DNA of 64,000 nt, from contig NZ_CAXUSG020000011.1 in the NCBI RefSeq assembly GCF_964253915.1, positions 124,001-188,000 on the forward strand, given 5' to 3'. The translations under genes were made by a program, and so were the position numbers. Origin of the DNA: Metarhizobium sp964253915 (GTDB lineage Bacteria; Pseudomonadota; Alphaproteobacteria; Rhizobiales; Rhizobiaceae). The notes under the pieces were generated by a model. It was given only the letters and a program-made list of their open reading frames with translations. It did not search any database and was not told the DNA's origin. Of this stretch, positions 26,223 through 36,162 are shown in pieces; within the stretch, counting starts at the first letter, position 1, and each line of letters starts with the position of its first letter.

Positions 26223-28397
26223 TCAGGCGATGTCGAAACGGTCGGCGTTCATCACCTTGGTCCAGGCAGCGACGAAGTCGTTGACGAACTTTTCGGCGTT
26301 GTCGTCCTGGGCGTAGACTTCGGCATAGGAACGCAGGATCGAGTTCGAGCCGAAGACCAGATCGACACGCGTCGCGGTCCACTTCACGGCACCCGTCTTG
26401 CGGTCGCGGATCTCGTAGAGACCATTGCCGACCGGCTTCCAGCTGTAGGCCATGTCGGTCAGGTTGACGAAGAAGTCGTTGGTCAGGGCACCGACGCGGT
26501 CGGTGAACACGCCGTGCGCCGTGCCGCCGTGGTTGGTGCCGAGAACGCGCAGGCCGCCGACCAGGACGGTCATTTCCGCAGCGGTGAGGCCGAGAAGCTG
26601 GGTCTTGTCGAGCAGCAGTTCTTCGGCGCTGACGGCGTAGTCCTTCTTCAGCCAGTTGCGGTAACCGTCATGGATCGGTTCCAGCACGTCGAAGGAGGCT
26701 GCGTCAGTCTGCTGGTCGGTGGCGTCGCCACGGCCGGCTGCGAAGGGCACGGTGACATCGAAGCCGGCAACCTTGGCAGCCTGCTCGACGGCGACATTAC
26801 CGGCAAGAACGATCACGTCGGCGATGCTGGCACCCGTTGCCGCAGCGATCGGCTCAAGCACCGAAAGCACGCGGGCGAGGCGGGCCGGCTCGTTGCCTTC
26901 CCAATCCTTCTGCGGTGCGAGACGGATGCGCGCGCCGTTGGCGCCGCCACGCATGTCCGAACCACGGAAGGTGCGGGCGCTGTCCCAGGCGGTGGCGATC
27001 ATGTCGGACAGGGAGAGGCCGGAAGCGGCGATCTTCGCCTTCACTGCCACGACGTCATAGCTGGTGTTGCCGGCCGGAACCGGATCCTGCCAGATCAGTT
27101 CCTCGGAAGGAACGTCCGGGCCGAAGTAACGGGCCTTCGGTCCCATGTCGCGGTGGGTGAGCTTGAACCAGGCGCGGGCGAACGCGTCGGAGAAAGCCTC
27201 CTGGTCGTTCATGAAGCGCAGCGAGATTTCGCGATAGATCGGGTCGACCTTCAGCGCCATGTCGGCGTCGGTCATCATCGGGTTGTGGCGGATCGACGGA
27301 TCCTCGACGTCAGCCGGCTTGTCGGCGTCGGCGATCGAGACCGGCTCCCACTGCCATGCGCCTGCCGGCGACTTGCGCAGTTCCCATTCATGCTTGAACA
27401 GCATCTGGAAGAAGCCGTTGTCCCACTTCGTCGGTTCCGTCGTCCAGGCGCCTTCGATGCCGCTGACCACGGTGTCGCGGCCGATGCCGCGCTTGGTGGT
27501 GTTCATCCAGCCGAGGCCCTGGAATTCGACGTCGGAAGCTTCCGGATCGGGGCTGAGCAGGCTGGCGTCGCCATTGCCGTGCGCCTTGCCGACCGTATGG
27601 CCGCCGGCGGTCAACGCCACGGTCTCTTCATCGTCCATGGCCATGCGCGCAAAAGTTTCGCGCATCATCGCCGCGGTCTTCAGCGGGTCGGGCTGGCCGT
27701 TGACGCCTTCCGGGTTGACGTAGATCAGGCCCATCTGCACCGCAGCAAGCGGGTTTTCCAGGGTCTTCGGGTCGGCAACGCTGGTGTAGCGGTTGTCGCT
27801 CGGCGCCAGCCACTGCTTTTCGGCACCCCAGTAGACGTCCTTTTCAGGATGCCAGATGTCTTCGCGGCCGAAGGCGAAACCGAAGGTCTTCAGGCCGGCG
27901 GTCTCATAAGCGATGGTGCCGGCGAGCGCGATCAGGTCGGCCCAGCTGATCTTGTTGCCGTATTTCTTCTTGATCGGCCACAGCAGGCGGCGTGGCTTGT
28001 CGGTGTTGGCGTTGTCGGGCCACGAGTTCAGCGGTGCAAAGCGCTGGTTGCCGGTGCCGGCGCCACCGCGGCCGTCGGTCATGCGGTAGGAACCGGCGGC
28101 GTGCCAGGTCATGCGCACGATCGTGCCCACATAGTTGCCCCAGTCGGCCGGCCACCACTCCTGGCTGTCGGTCATCAGGGCGCGAACGTCGTTCTTCAGC
28201 GCCTCGACGTCGAGCGTCTTCAGCTCTTCGCGGTAGTTGAAGTTCTTGCCGAGCGGATTGGTCTTGGTGTCGTGCTGGTGCAGGATGTCGAGATTGAGCG
28301 AATTGGGCCACCAATTCGTGACCGAAGACCCCGAAGAGGTCATTCCGCCATGCATCACGGGACACTTGCCCGCCGGCTTCACGTTGTTACCGTCCAT
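26223..28397 (-). CDS. katG: Catalase-peroxidase KatG
   Basis: This 724-residue haem enzyme destroys hydrogen peroxide by catalase and peroxidase activity. It has the tandem peroxidase-domain layout: distal site MTWHAAGSYR, proximal histidine in GGHTVGKAHGN, and a second, haem-free domain after about residue 420. The start MDGNNVKPAGKCPVMHGG at 28397 has an AGGAAG ribosome-binding site; the longer frame reading upstream enters the promoter region. It is divergent from an OxyR gene 154 bases away, the classic arrangement for peroxide-induced katG in rhizobia and Agrobacterium. Confidence 0.97.
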   Translation of the reverse strand: MDGNNVKPAGKCPVMHGGMTSSGSSVTNWWPNSLNLDILHQHDTKTNPLGKNFNYREELKTLDVEALKNDVRALMTDSQEWWPADWGNYVGTIVRMTWHAAGSYRMTDGRGGAGTGNQRFAPLNSWPDNANTDKPRRLLWPIKKKYGNKISWADLIALAGTIAYETAGLKTFGFAFGREDIWHPEKDVYWGAEKQWLAPSDNRYTSVADPKTLENPLAAVQMGLIYVNPEGVNGQPDPLKTAAMMRETFARMAMDDEETVALTAGGHTVGKAHGNGDASLLSPDPEASDVEFQGLGWMNTTKRGIGRDTVVSGIEGAWTTEPTKWDNGFFQMLFKHEWELRKSPAGAWQWEPVSIADADKPADVEDPSIRHNPMMTDADMALKVDPIYREISLRFMNDQEAFSDAFARAWFKLTHRDMGPKARYFGPDVPSEELIWQDPVPAGNTSYDVVAVKAKIAASGLSLSDMIATAWDSARTFRGSDMRGGANGARIRLAPQKDWEGNEPARLARVLSVLEPIAAATGASIADVIVLAGNVAVEQAAKVAGFDVTVPFAAGRGDATDQQTDAASFDVLEPIHDGYRNWLKKDYAVSAEELLLDKTQLLGLTAAEMTVLVGGLRVLGTNHGGTAHGVFTDRVGALTNDFFVNLTDMAYSWKPVGNGLYEIRDRKTGAVKWTATRVDLVFGSNSILRSYAEVYAQDDNAEKFVNDFVAAWTKVMNADRFDIA

Positions 28398-28551
28398 TTC
28401 TCTTCCTTTCATCGCTTGCGAATGATCTGGCACTGACCCGGCTGCCGGAATCCCCCTGCCGTGCTCATAGTCTGGCCCTGCGACAACCGTATAAATCACT
28501 CTTTGCATAAAGAAAACTTGTATTTTCTAATGACATCGATAGGAATAACTT
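28398..28551. promoter_or_regulatory. katG-oxyR divergent promoter region
   Basis: This 154-base gap lies between katG and oxyR and becomes AT-rich over its last 70 bases (about 28485-28551). It contains an ATAGGAATAACTTAT stretch before the oxyR start that partly resembles an OxyR half-site. OxyR is known to bind such gaps in related bacteria, activating katG; the exact site here is not certain. Confidence 0.55.
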
Positions 28552-29463
28552 ATGAGTTCGATTTCTATAAGGCACCTCCGCTATTTCGACGCGCTTTCCC
28601 AGCACGGCCATTTCGGCAGGGCTGCGGAAGCCTGCGCCATCTCCCAGCCGGCGCTCTCCCTGCAGGTGAAAGAACTGGAGGATGTGCTGGGCGTGGCGTT
28701 GATCGAAAGAAGCAGCCGGCAGATCCGGTTGACAAGCGTCGGCGAAGCCTTCGTGCCGCGGGTGCGCGAAATCCTGCGCGCCATCGACGAGCTGGGCGAA
28801 CTGGCGCGCGCCTCGCTCAGTCCGCTGGCCGGGCGGCTGCGCATCGGGATGATCCCGACCGTCGCGCCTTACCTGCTGCCTTCGTTCATCAAGCGGCTGA
28901 CCGAAGATTTCCCCGATCTCGACCCGCGTCCACGCGAGGCGGTGACGCAGAAACTGATCGAGGACCTGATGGCCGGACGTCTGGATGTGGCGGTTGTCGC
29001 CCTGCCGGTATCCGAGCCGTCGCTGCACGAACAGTTGCTCTTCGACGAGGAGTTCATGCTGGTGCGGCCTTTGAGCGACCGCAACAAGCCGGTGCCGGGT
29101 TCGGACGTGCTGCGCGAAATGCGGCTGCTTTTGCTGGAAGAGGGGCACTGCTTCCGCGAGCAGGCCCTGTCTTTCTGCAAGATGTCCCCCACCGTCGCGC
29201 GTGAACTGATGGAAGGAAGCTCGCTATCGACGCTGGTGCAGATGGTGGGCGTCGGTCTCGGCGTTACCCTGATCCCCAGCATGGCCATCGGCACCGAGAC
29301 GGCCTCCGCACGGGTTTCCGTCGCCAGGCTGCATGAACCGCGGCCGTCGCGCAGCATCGGCATGGTCTGGCGGAAAACCAATCCGCTGGCCGAGGGCTTT
29401 CTGCAGATTGCCGACATTCTCCGCGAGGAGCATGCCAACCACAAGCTCGCCGGCGCCGTCTGA
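28552..29463 (+). CDS. oxyR: Hydrogen-peroxide-sensing LysR regulator OxyR
   Basis: This 303-residue LysR-type regulator has an N-terminal winged helix (FGRAAEACAISQPALSLQVK) and a C-terminal sensing domain. Two cysteines, C200 in EEGHCFREQ and C209 in LSFCK, match the redox pair C199/C208 of Escherichia coli OxyR in both spacing and context, which separates it from other LysR proteins. Oxidation to a disulfide would activate it and induce katG. It is divergent from katG, with AGGA eight bases before the ATG. Confidence 0.95.
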   Translation: MSSISIRHLRYFDALSQHGHFGRAAEACAISQPALSLQVKELEDVLGVALIERSSRQIRLTSVGEAFVPRVREILRAIDELGELARASLSPLAGRLRIGMIPTVAPYLLPSFIKRLTEDFPDLDPRPREAVTQKLIEDLMAGRLDVAVVALPVSEPSLHEQLLFDEEFMLVRPLSDRNKPVPGSDVLREMRLLLLEEGHCFREQALSFCKMSPTVARELMEGSSLSTLVQMVGVGLGVTLIPSMAIGTETASARVSVARLHEPRPSRSIGMVWRKTNPLAEGFLQIADILREEHANHKLAGAV

Positions 29464-29488
29464 ACGGCACGCCGGCTGAGGCCATGCC

Positions 29489-29962
29489 TCAGCGGCCGCT
29501 TTCCTTGACGGATTCCATCGCGACCGAGGTGGAGGTGCTTGCCACATTGGGAAGACTCGATATCTTTTCGCCGAGGACTTCCCTGTAGCGTCTGATGTCG
29601 GAAGTCCGGATCTTCAGCAGGTAATCGAACCGGCCGGCGATCATGTGGCACTCTTCGACTTCCTTGATCTTGCGGACGGCGGTGTTGAATGCGGTCAGCG
29701 CCTTTTCCTTGGTATCGGACAATTTCACCTCGGCGAAAGCGACGTGATCCATGCCGAGTTTCTTCGGATTGAGGATGGCGCGGAAGCCGTCGATGTACCC
29801 TTCGCTGATCAGCCGTTGTAGGCGAAGGGCGCATGGCGTTTTCGAAAGGCCGACGGCGGTGGAGATTTCGGTGATGGAAATGCGAGCGTTTTCAACGAGT
29901 AGATCGAGAATCTTCCTGTCTATCGTGTCGATTTCACTGTTTTCCTGTTTGGTTTTGGACAT
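29489..29962 (-). CDS. putR: Lrp/AsnC-family regulator, probable PutR
   Basis: This 157-residue protein has an N-terminal helix-turn-helix (ARISITEISTAVGLSKTPCALRLQRL) cut by family convention from residues 25-55 and a C-terminal RAM domain (HMIAGRFDYLLKIRTSDI) that forms octamers and senses amino acids. It is divergent from putA, with a 160-base gap between them. In Agrobacterium and Rhodobacter an Lrp-like PutR in this position activates putA in response to proline. The gene symbol rests on that position and family. Confidence 0.88.
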   Translation of the reverse strand: MSKTKQENSEIDTIDRKILDLLVENARISITEISTAVGLSKTPCALRLQRLISEGYIDGFRAILNPKKLGMDHVAFAEVKLSDTKEKALTAFNTAVRKIKEVEECHMIAGRFDYLLKIRTSDIRRYREVLGEKISSLPNVASTSTSVAMESVKESGR

Positions 29963-30125
29963 AAAGTAGCGCCTTGGCCTGTCTATTTGGTGATAAGTCC
30001 TGATTTATTCAGAATAATGGTGAGAATTCGCTGCAGCAATCGAATATGGTGGCGCCGCGCAATCTCCTCCAGGTCGATGATTTGCGTAAGACCCGTGTCA
30101 ATGGCTTCCTTCTGCAAGGATGGTG

Positions 30126-33100
30126 ATGGAAATGGCTGAACCCGCGATCAACAACGAAAAAAACATCTTTGCCGCTTTCGCCCCGCCGGTCCGGGCGCAG
30201 AGCGCGTTGCGGCAGGCGATCACCGCCGCCTATCGCAAGCCGGAACAGCAGGCCGTCAACGATCTCCTGGCCCAGGCCTCGCTGCCGGAGGATGTTGCGG
30301 CCCGTACCCGCGAGACGGCGCGGAACCTCATCGTGGCCTTGCGGGCAAAACACAAGGGGTCCGGGGTCGAGGGGCTGGTGCATGAATATTCGCTCTCCAG
30401 CCAGGAAGGCGTGGCGCTGATGTGCCTGGCGGAAGCGCTGCTGCGCATTCCGGATACGGCGACGCGCGACGCGCTGATCCGCGACAAGATCGCCGACGGC
30501 AACTGGAAGTCGCATATCGGCGAGGGCCGTTCGCTGTTCGTCAATGCGGCGACCTGGGGCCTCGTCGTCACCGGCAAGCTCACCTCGACGGTCAACGACC
30601 GCAGCCTGTCGGCGGCACTGACGCGGCTGATCGCCCGCTGCGGCGAACCCGTCATCCGCCGCGGCGTCGACATGGCGATGCGCATGATGGGCGAGCAGTT
30701 CGTCACCGGCGAAACCATCGAGGAAGCGCTGCGGCGCTCCCGCGCCATGGAGCAGAAAGGCTTTCGCTATTCCTACGACATGCTGGGCGAGGCGGCGACA
30801 ACGGCTGCCGACGCCGAGCGGTATTACAAGGATTATGAAGCGGCGATCCACGCCATCGGCAAGGCATCGGCCGGGCGCGGCATCTATGAGGGGCCGGGGA
30901 TCTCGATCAAGCTGTCCGCCCTGCATCCGCGCTACACGCGCTCGCAGGCCGAACGGGTGATGAGCGAGTTGCTGCCGAAGGTGAAAGCGCTGGCGGCCAT
31001 CGCCAAGTCCTACAATATCGGCCTGAACATCGACGCGGAGGAGGCCGACCGGCTGGAACTGTCGCTCGATCTGCTCGAAGCACTTTGCTTCGATCCTGCG
31101 CTTGCCAACTGGGATGGCATCGGTTTCGTGGTGCAGGCTTATGGAAAGCGCTGCCCCTTCGTACTCGATTTCGTCATCGATCTTGCCCGGCGGTCGAGCC
31201 GGCGCATCATGGTCCGGCTGGTCAAGGGCGCCTATTGGGATGCCGAGATCAAGCGGGCGCAGCTCGACGGGCTGGAAGACTTTCCGGTTTTCACCCGCAA
31301 GGTGCATACTGATGTCTCTTACATCGCCTGTGCCAGAAAGCTGCTTGCGGCCACCGATGCCGTCTTCCCGCAATTCGCCACCCACAATGCCCAGACGCTT
31401 TCCGCCATCTACCAGCTGGCAGGTCCGGATTTCCGCGTCGGCCAGTACGAGTTTCAGTGCCTTCACGGCATGGGTGAGCCGCTCTACGAAGAAGTCGTCG
31501 GCCGTGAAAAGCTCGACCGTCCGTGCCGCATCTATGCGCCGGTCGGCACCCATGAGACATTGCTTGCCTATCTCGTCCGGCGCCTGCTGGAAAACGGTGC
31601 GAACTCCTCCTTCGTCAACCGCATTGCCGATCCGCTTGTGTCGGTGGACGAACTTGTCGCCGATCCGGTGGCGGTGGTGCAGGCCATGGCCTCTCCGGGC
31701 GCAAAACACGACCGCATCTCGCTTCCCCAGGATCTCTATGGCAAGGGCAGGCTCAATTCTGCCGGCCTCGATCTCTCCAACGAGACGGTGCTTGCGGCGC
31801 TTTCCGGCGAACTGCGCGAAAGTGCTGCCGTAGAATGGCAGGCCGAACCGATGCTGGCGGATGGTTCGGGCGATGGCGACAGACGTCCTGTCCGTAACCC
31901 GGCGGATCTGAGCGACGTCGTCGGCTATGTCACCGAAATCCACGCCGAGGACGTGGCGAAGGCCGCGCGTCTTGCACTTGAGGCGGCACCCGTCTGGGCT
32001 GCCGTGTCGCCGCGTGAACGGGGCGACTGCCTGGACAGGGCGGCAGACCTGATGCAGGCGCGCATGCCGGCCCTGATCGGCCTGGCGATCCGCGAGGCCG
32101 GCAAATCGGCGGCGAATGCGATTGCCGAAGTGCGGGAAGCGATCGATTTCCTGCGTTATTACGCGGAGCAGGCCCGCCGTACGCTGGGTGCCGGCCACAA
32201 GCCGCTCGGGCCGGTGGTCTGCATCAGCCCCTGGAATTTTCCGCTCGCCATCTTCACCGGACAGATCGCGGCGGCCCTTGTCGCCGGCAATCCGGTGCTG
32301 GCCAAGCCGGCGGAAGAAACGCCGCTGATCGCCGCCGAAGCCATCCGCATTCTCCACGAGGCCGGTATCCCTGCCGGCGCCGTGCAGCTTGTGCCGGGAG
32401 ACGGACGGGTCGGCGCAGCCCTGGTCGCGGCCGGGGAAACGGCGGCGGTGATGTTTACCGGCTCGACCGAGGTCGCCCGTCTGATCCAGGCCGAACTGTC
32501 CAGCCGCCTGTCTGCCTCAGGCAAACCGATCCCGCTGATTGCCGAGACCGGCGGACAGAACGCTATGATCGTCGATTCCTCGGCGCTGGCGGAACAGGTG
32601 GTCGCCGATGTCATTGCTTCGGCCTTCGACAGTGCCGGCCAGCGTTGCTCCGCGCTGCGTGTCCTGTGCCTGCAGGAAGATGTCGCGGACCGGACGCTGA
32701 CGATGCTCAAGGGCGCCCTGGCGGAACTCCGCATCGGCCGCACCGATACGCTGAACGTCGATACGGGTCCGGTGATCACCACTGAGGCCCGGGAAACCAT
32801 CGAGGCGCATATCGAGAGAATGCGTTCGCTCGGCCGCAAGGTCGAACAGGTGGCCTTGCCGCCGGAAGCTGAGCGCGGCACCTTCGTCTCGCCGACGATC
32901 ATCGAGCTGCAGTCGCTGTCCGATCTCAAGCGTGAGGTTTTTGGCCCGGTGCTGCACGTGGTGCGTTTCAAGCGTGACGACCTGGACCGGCTGATCGATG
33001 ACATCAACGCCACGGGGTACGGCCTGACCTTCGGCCTGCACACCCGCCTCGACGAAACCATTGCGCATGTCACCAGCCGGGCGAAGGCGGGTAACATCTA

Positions 33101-33818
33101 TGTCAACCGCAACATCATCGGCGCGATCGTCGGCGTGCAGCCGTTCGGCGGCCGGGGTCTTTCCGGAACCGGGCCCAAAGCCGGCGGGCCACTTTATATC
33201 GGCCGCCTCGTCCAGACGCCGCCGATCCCGCCGCAGCACAGCTCCACCTATGTGCATCCAGGCGTGCTCGATCTGGCGGAGTGGCTGCGCAAGCGCAACA
33301 ACTACGAGTTGGCCGATCGTATCCGCGATCTCGGCGGCAACAGCGCGCTCGGCATGAACGTGGAGTTGGCCGGCCCCGTGGGCGAACGCAATCTCTATGC
33401 GCTGCATTCGCGCGGGAAAATCCTTCTTGTCCCCTCAACGGAGGACGGGCTGGTCGCGCAACTCGGCAGCGTTCTGGCCACCGGCAATATCCCGGTCATC
33501 GATGCCGGTTCCGGCCTGAAGACGGCGATGGCAGGCTTGCCGGCAAGCCTGAAGGCACTCCTGTCGTGGTCGACCGACTGGGCGGCGGATGGCCCTTATG
33601 CAGGCGCCCTGATCGAAGGCGATGCGGAAACCGTTTTGGCGGCCACCCGGCGGATCGCCGGCCTGCCCGGACCGCTGGTCCTCACCCAGGCGGCATCCAC
33701 GGCAGAGATTCGGGCCGGCGCCGATGCCTATTGCCTCAACTGGCTGCTGGAAGAGGTTTCCACCTCGATCAACACCGCCGCCGCCGGCGGCAATGCCAGC
33801 CTGATGAGCATCGGATAA
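30126..33818 (+). CDS. putA: Bifunctional proline dehydrogenase / glutamate-semialdehyde dehydrogenase PutA
   Basis: This protein of about 1230 residues oxidises proline to glutamate in two steps. The N-terminal half is the FAD-dependent proline dehydrogenase barrel (GISIKLSALHPRY, LVKGAYWDAEIK, GQYEFQCLHGMG). The middle is the aldehyde dehydrogenase, with ISPWNFPLAIFTG, a TGSTEVAR cofactor loop, IAETGGQNAM and catalytic cysteine in SAGQRCSAL at about residue 841. The C-terminal 200 residues are the extra ALDH-like domain of long PutA proteins. No ribbon-helix-helix domain is present, so it does not repress itself; PutR next door fits that. The start is taken at 30126, five bases after AAGGA; the ATG at 30120 overlaps that site. 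Confidence 0.96.
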   Translation: MEMAEPAINNEKNIFAAFAPPVRAQSALRQAITAAYRKPEQQAVNDLLAQASLPEDVAARTRETARNLIVALRAKHKGSGVEGLVHEYSLSSQEGVALMCLAEALLRIPDTATRDALIRDKIADGNWKSHIGEGRSLFVNAATWGLVVTGKLTSTVNDRSLSAALTRLIARCGEPVIRRGVDMAMRMMGEQFVTGETIEEALRRSRAMEQKGFRYSYDMLGEAATTAADAERYYKDYEAAIHAIGKASAGRGIYEGPGISIKLSALHPRYTRSQAERVMSELLPKVKALAAIAKSYNIGLNIDAEEADRLELSLDLLEALCFDPALANWDGIGFVVQAYGKRCPFVLDFVIDLARRSSRRIMVRLVKGAYWDAEIKRAQLDGLEDFPVFTRKVHTDVSYIACARKLLAATDAVFPQFATHNAQTLSAIYQLAGPDFRVGQYEFQCLHGMGEPLYEEVVGREKLDRPCRIYAPVGTHETLLAYLVRRLLENGANSSFVNRIADPLVSVDELVADPVAVVQAMASPGAKHDRISLPQDLYGKGRLNSAGLDLSNETVLAALSGELRESAAVEWQAEPMLADGSGDGDRRPVRNPADLSDVVGYVTEIHAEDVAKAARLALEAAPVWAAVSPRERGDCLDRAADLMQARMPALIGLAIREAGKSAANAIAEVREAIDFLRYYAEQARRTLGAGHKPLGPVVCISPWNFPLAIFTGQIAAALVAGNPVLAKPAEETPLIAAEAIRILHEAGIPAGAVQLVPGDGRVGAALVAAGETAAVMFTGSTEVARLIQAELSSRLSASGKPIPLIAETGGQNAMIVDSSALAEQVVADVIASAFDSAGQRCSALRVLCLQEDVADRTLTMLKGALAELRIGRTDTLNVDTGPVITTEARETIEAHIERMRSLGRKVEQVALPPEAERGTFVSPTIIELQSLSDLKREVFGPVLHVVRFKRDDLDRLIDDINATGYGLTFGLHTRLDETIAHVTSRAKAGNIYVNRNIIGAIVGVQPFGGRGLSGTGPKAGGPLYIGRLVQTPPIPPQHSSTYVHPGVLDLAEWLRKRNNYELADRIRDLGGNSALGMNVELAGPVGERNLYALHSRGKILLVPSTEDGLVAQLGSVLATGNIPVIDAGSGLKTAMAGLPASLKALLSWSTDWAADGPYAGALIEGDAETVLAATRRIAGLPGPLVLTQAASTAEIRAGADAYCLNWLLEEVSTSINTAAAGGNASLMSIG

Positions 33819-34155
33819 GGGGCGAGTGTGCTTTGCAGCGATGCCGGCCGGCGTTGTTCGGCCGGCAGGTTGCGGAAAGCCCCTCATCCCCGCCTATCGG
33901 CGCTTCCGCCGCTTGCTGCGGGGTTATCGCAGATGATTGAGGGGCTGCAGGATGCGGGATGCCACACGGTAAAACCTGTCCGCTTGCCCCCCTCATCCGA
34001 CCCTTCGGGCCCCCTTCTCCCCGCGGGGGAGAAGGGAAAGTCGACGTCAGGCCAAAAGCGATGGTCCTGACGCATGTGGGGTGAGGGGCAGACGCGACTG
34101 ACCTCGCTTAAAGCGGCTTTACCGTGCAGTCCGCATGGAAGCCTCTAGCAATATT
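33819..34155. repeat. Intergenic region with REP-like palindromes
   Basis: This 337-base gap separates convergent putA and the amidase gene. A GCCGGCCG/CGGCCGGC hairpin (33843-33866) may end the putA transcript. Next comes a stretch bounded by CCCCTCA (about 33882) and TGAGGGG. A second element runs from CCCCCTCATCC (about 33988) to GGGTGAGGGGC (about 34092) and contains a perfect 11-bp stem CCCTTCTCCCC (34012-34022) with GGGGAGAAGGG (34026-34036). These look like the mobile palindromic repeats common between rhizobial genes. No gene is seen. Confidence 0.6.
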
Positions 34156-36162
34156 CTATGCCTCGGCACCCTGCGTTTCGACAAAAGCCGCTTGGCCATC
34201 ACCGGCAACAGCAATGACGATGTGGCCCCAAGGGGCGCTCCATTCACTGTGGCAATAGTGATTGACTGCAACCGAATGTTCGGCGCGGAAGCGGCCGTTA
34301 TCGACAACGGCTTCGATCGGCACACCATCCACCGTCAACACAAGCGCAGGTGATGTCGTCTCACCGCTGATCACCAGCTTTTCACGCTCGGCGCTGTCGG
34401 CCTCGACCGAAACCGCCAGTGTCAGTTTGCCTGACGCAGCGCCCGGCTGAGAAGAGCGGGCGGCGGTCTCCAGCGTGCCGGCCGTCCGCAGCGGCGGCTG
34501 CCGGTAGGTGCCGGTTGCCTCGAAGGCGGCAGCGATGCCGAGCAGCTTCTCATCGTCCCAGGCGCGGCCGGCGAAGGTCAGGCCGGCGGGCATGTGCGTG
34601 TCGGCCATGATCCCCATCGGCACGGTCACGGTCGGAATGCCGAGATGCCGGATGGCCAGGTTGCCGTTGGCGACCCAGACGCCGTTGCGCCAGGCCAAGG
34701 CCGCGGAATCGGCATTGACATCGGCATCCGCCGGGCCGACATCCGCCGCTGCCGGGAAGATGACAGCGTCGAGCCCGAGGCGATCCATCCATGCTTCCAG
34801 ATCGACACGGCGGGTTTCCTCCAGTCCGCGAAGACCTTCCTCCAGATGCGGGATCTGGCGGAGATCGGTGACGGGATGGGCGCGGGCATGGGCCGGGTAT
34901 TCGGTGATCCGGTCGTTGAAACCAAAATATCGGTCCGGCAGGCTGCCCTTGGGCGCCGGAAAGATCTTGTCGCCATCGACATCCGCCAACCGAGACAGTT
35001 TCGGATCGCCGTTCGCATCGAGAAAATCGTCCCAGGACCAGACTGACAGGTCGAAAATCTCTGACGTCAGGAAGTCGGGGCTGATGAGACCGCGGGTCGC
35101 AATCGTCGGGCAACCGGGGCGGTCGCCCTCATAATTGCTGACGGCCGGAAAATCGACGGTGATCACCTCGGCACCGGCTGCTTCCAGCGCTTGGCGCACC
35201 GCTTCCCACAAGGCGATAATCGAGGCGCGGGTCTCGATCTTCTGGCCGGTCGGGCCGCCGACGCCGGGCTTTTCCGCCGTTCCGGCGTCTGGATCGGCAT
35301 TGATATACATCGCCGGCACGCCAAAACGTTTGCCGGCCAGCGTCGCTGTTTTGGCGAGCGCCGGGTAGGAGGCGGGACGTGTCTCCGAGGTTTTGGGAAT
35401 GGAGATCCACGGCTGGCTGCGCCAGAGATCACCGCGCGTTTCCGGATCGTCGGCAACGATGGTATCGAGGATTTCCAGCATGTCGGCCATCGTGCGCGTG
35501 TGTGGCACGACGACATCCATGGTCGGCACCAGCGGCCAGTTGCCGCGCACCGAAATGACGCCGCGGCTCGGCGTGTAGGCGCAAAGCCCGTTGTTGGCCG
35601 CCGGCGCACGGCCGCTGGACCAGGTTTCTTCGCCAAGCCCGAAGGCCGCAAAGCTCGCGGCCGTCGCGGTGCCCGATCCGTTGGAGGATCCGGAGGCGAA
35701 GGCTGCCGTCAGATAATCGGCGTTATAGGGCGATTCAGCCCGGCCGTAGACGCCGCGCTGCATGCCGCCATTGGCCATCGGCGGCATGTTGGTCAAACCC
35801 ACCAGCACCGCGCCTGCCGCCCGCAGTCGCGCGATGGCGAAGGCATCGTCGGTCGCAACCAGATCGGCAAAGGCGGGAGAGCCGGAGGCGACGGTCAAGC
35901 CGCGCACCTTGTAGCTGTTCTTGGCGGTATAGGGGATGCCGTCGAGAGGTCCGAGGCTTTCGCCACGTTGGCGCCTGAGGTCCGAGGCGTGTGCTTCTTC
36001 GAACATCGCCGGATTGAGGATCGGCACGGCATTCAGGGTGATCCCGTGCCGGTCGAAATAGGCGATGCGGCCGAGATAGGCGGCGACGAGGGCGACGCTG
36101 CTCGTCTCGCCGGTTTCCAGAGCTTGGCGCAGGTCGCTGATCGTTGCTTCGACGATTTTCAC
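34156..36162 (-). CDS. Amidase-signature hydrolase with long C-terminal extension
   Basis: This 668-residue protein has the amidase-signature fold that cleaves carbon-nitrogen bonds with a Ser-cisSer-Lys triad: K81 in YTAKNSYKV, cis-Ser S159 in ASGSSNGSG, and nucleophile S183 in EETWSSGRAPAANNG. The nucleophile loop is unusual (Trp-Ser-Ser in place of Gly-Gly-Ser). A C-terminal region of about 120 residues, after residue 545, is predicted mostly beta and is not part of the usual amidase. It overlaps the deiminase gene upstream as ATGA and shares its promoter at 37296. Together they may process an arginine-derived guanidine or carbamoyl compound, but this is inference. Confidence 0.88.
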   Translation of the reverse strand: MKIVEATISDLRQALETGETSSVALVAAYLGRIAYFDRHGITLNAVPILNPAMFEEAHASDLRRQRGESLGPLDGIPYTAKNSYKVRGLTVASGSPAFADLVATDDAFAIARLRAAGAVLVGLTNMPPMANGGMQRGVYGRAESPYNADYLTAAFASGSSNGSGTATAASFAAFGLGEETWSSGRAPAANNGLCAYTPSRGVISVRGNWPLVPTMDVVVPHTRTMADMLEILDTIVADDPETRGDLWRSQPWISIPKTSETRPASYPALAKTATLAGKRFGVPAMYINADPDAGTAEKPGVGGPTGQKIETRASIIALWEAVRQALEAAGAEVITVDFPAVSNYEGDRPGCPTIATRGLISPDFLTSEIFDLSVWSWDDFLDANGDPKLSRLADVDGDKIFPAPKGSLPDRYFGFNDRITEYPAHARAHPVTDLRQIPHLEEGLRGLEETRRVDLEAWMDRLGLDAVIFPAAADVGPADADVNADSAALAWRNGVWVANGNLAIRHLGIPTVTVPMGIMADTHMPAGLTFAGRAWDDEKLLGIAAAFEATGTYRQPPLRTAGTLETAARSSQPGAASGKLTLAVSVEADSAEREKLVISGETTSPALVLTVDGVPIEAVVDNGRFRAEHSVAVNHYCHSEWSAPWGHIVIAVAGDGQAAFVETQGAEA

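Noticed and set aside
30009..32357. 782-codon minus-strand frame opposite putA
   Set aside because: No family resemblance; it mirrors the codon-position GC pattern of putA.
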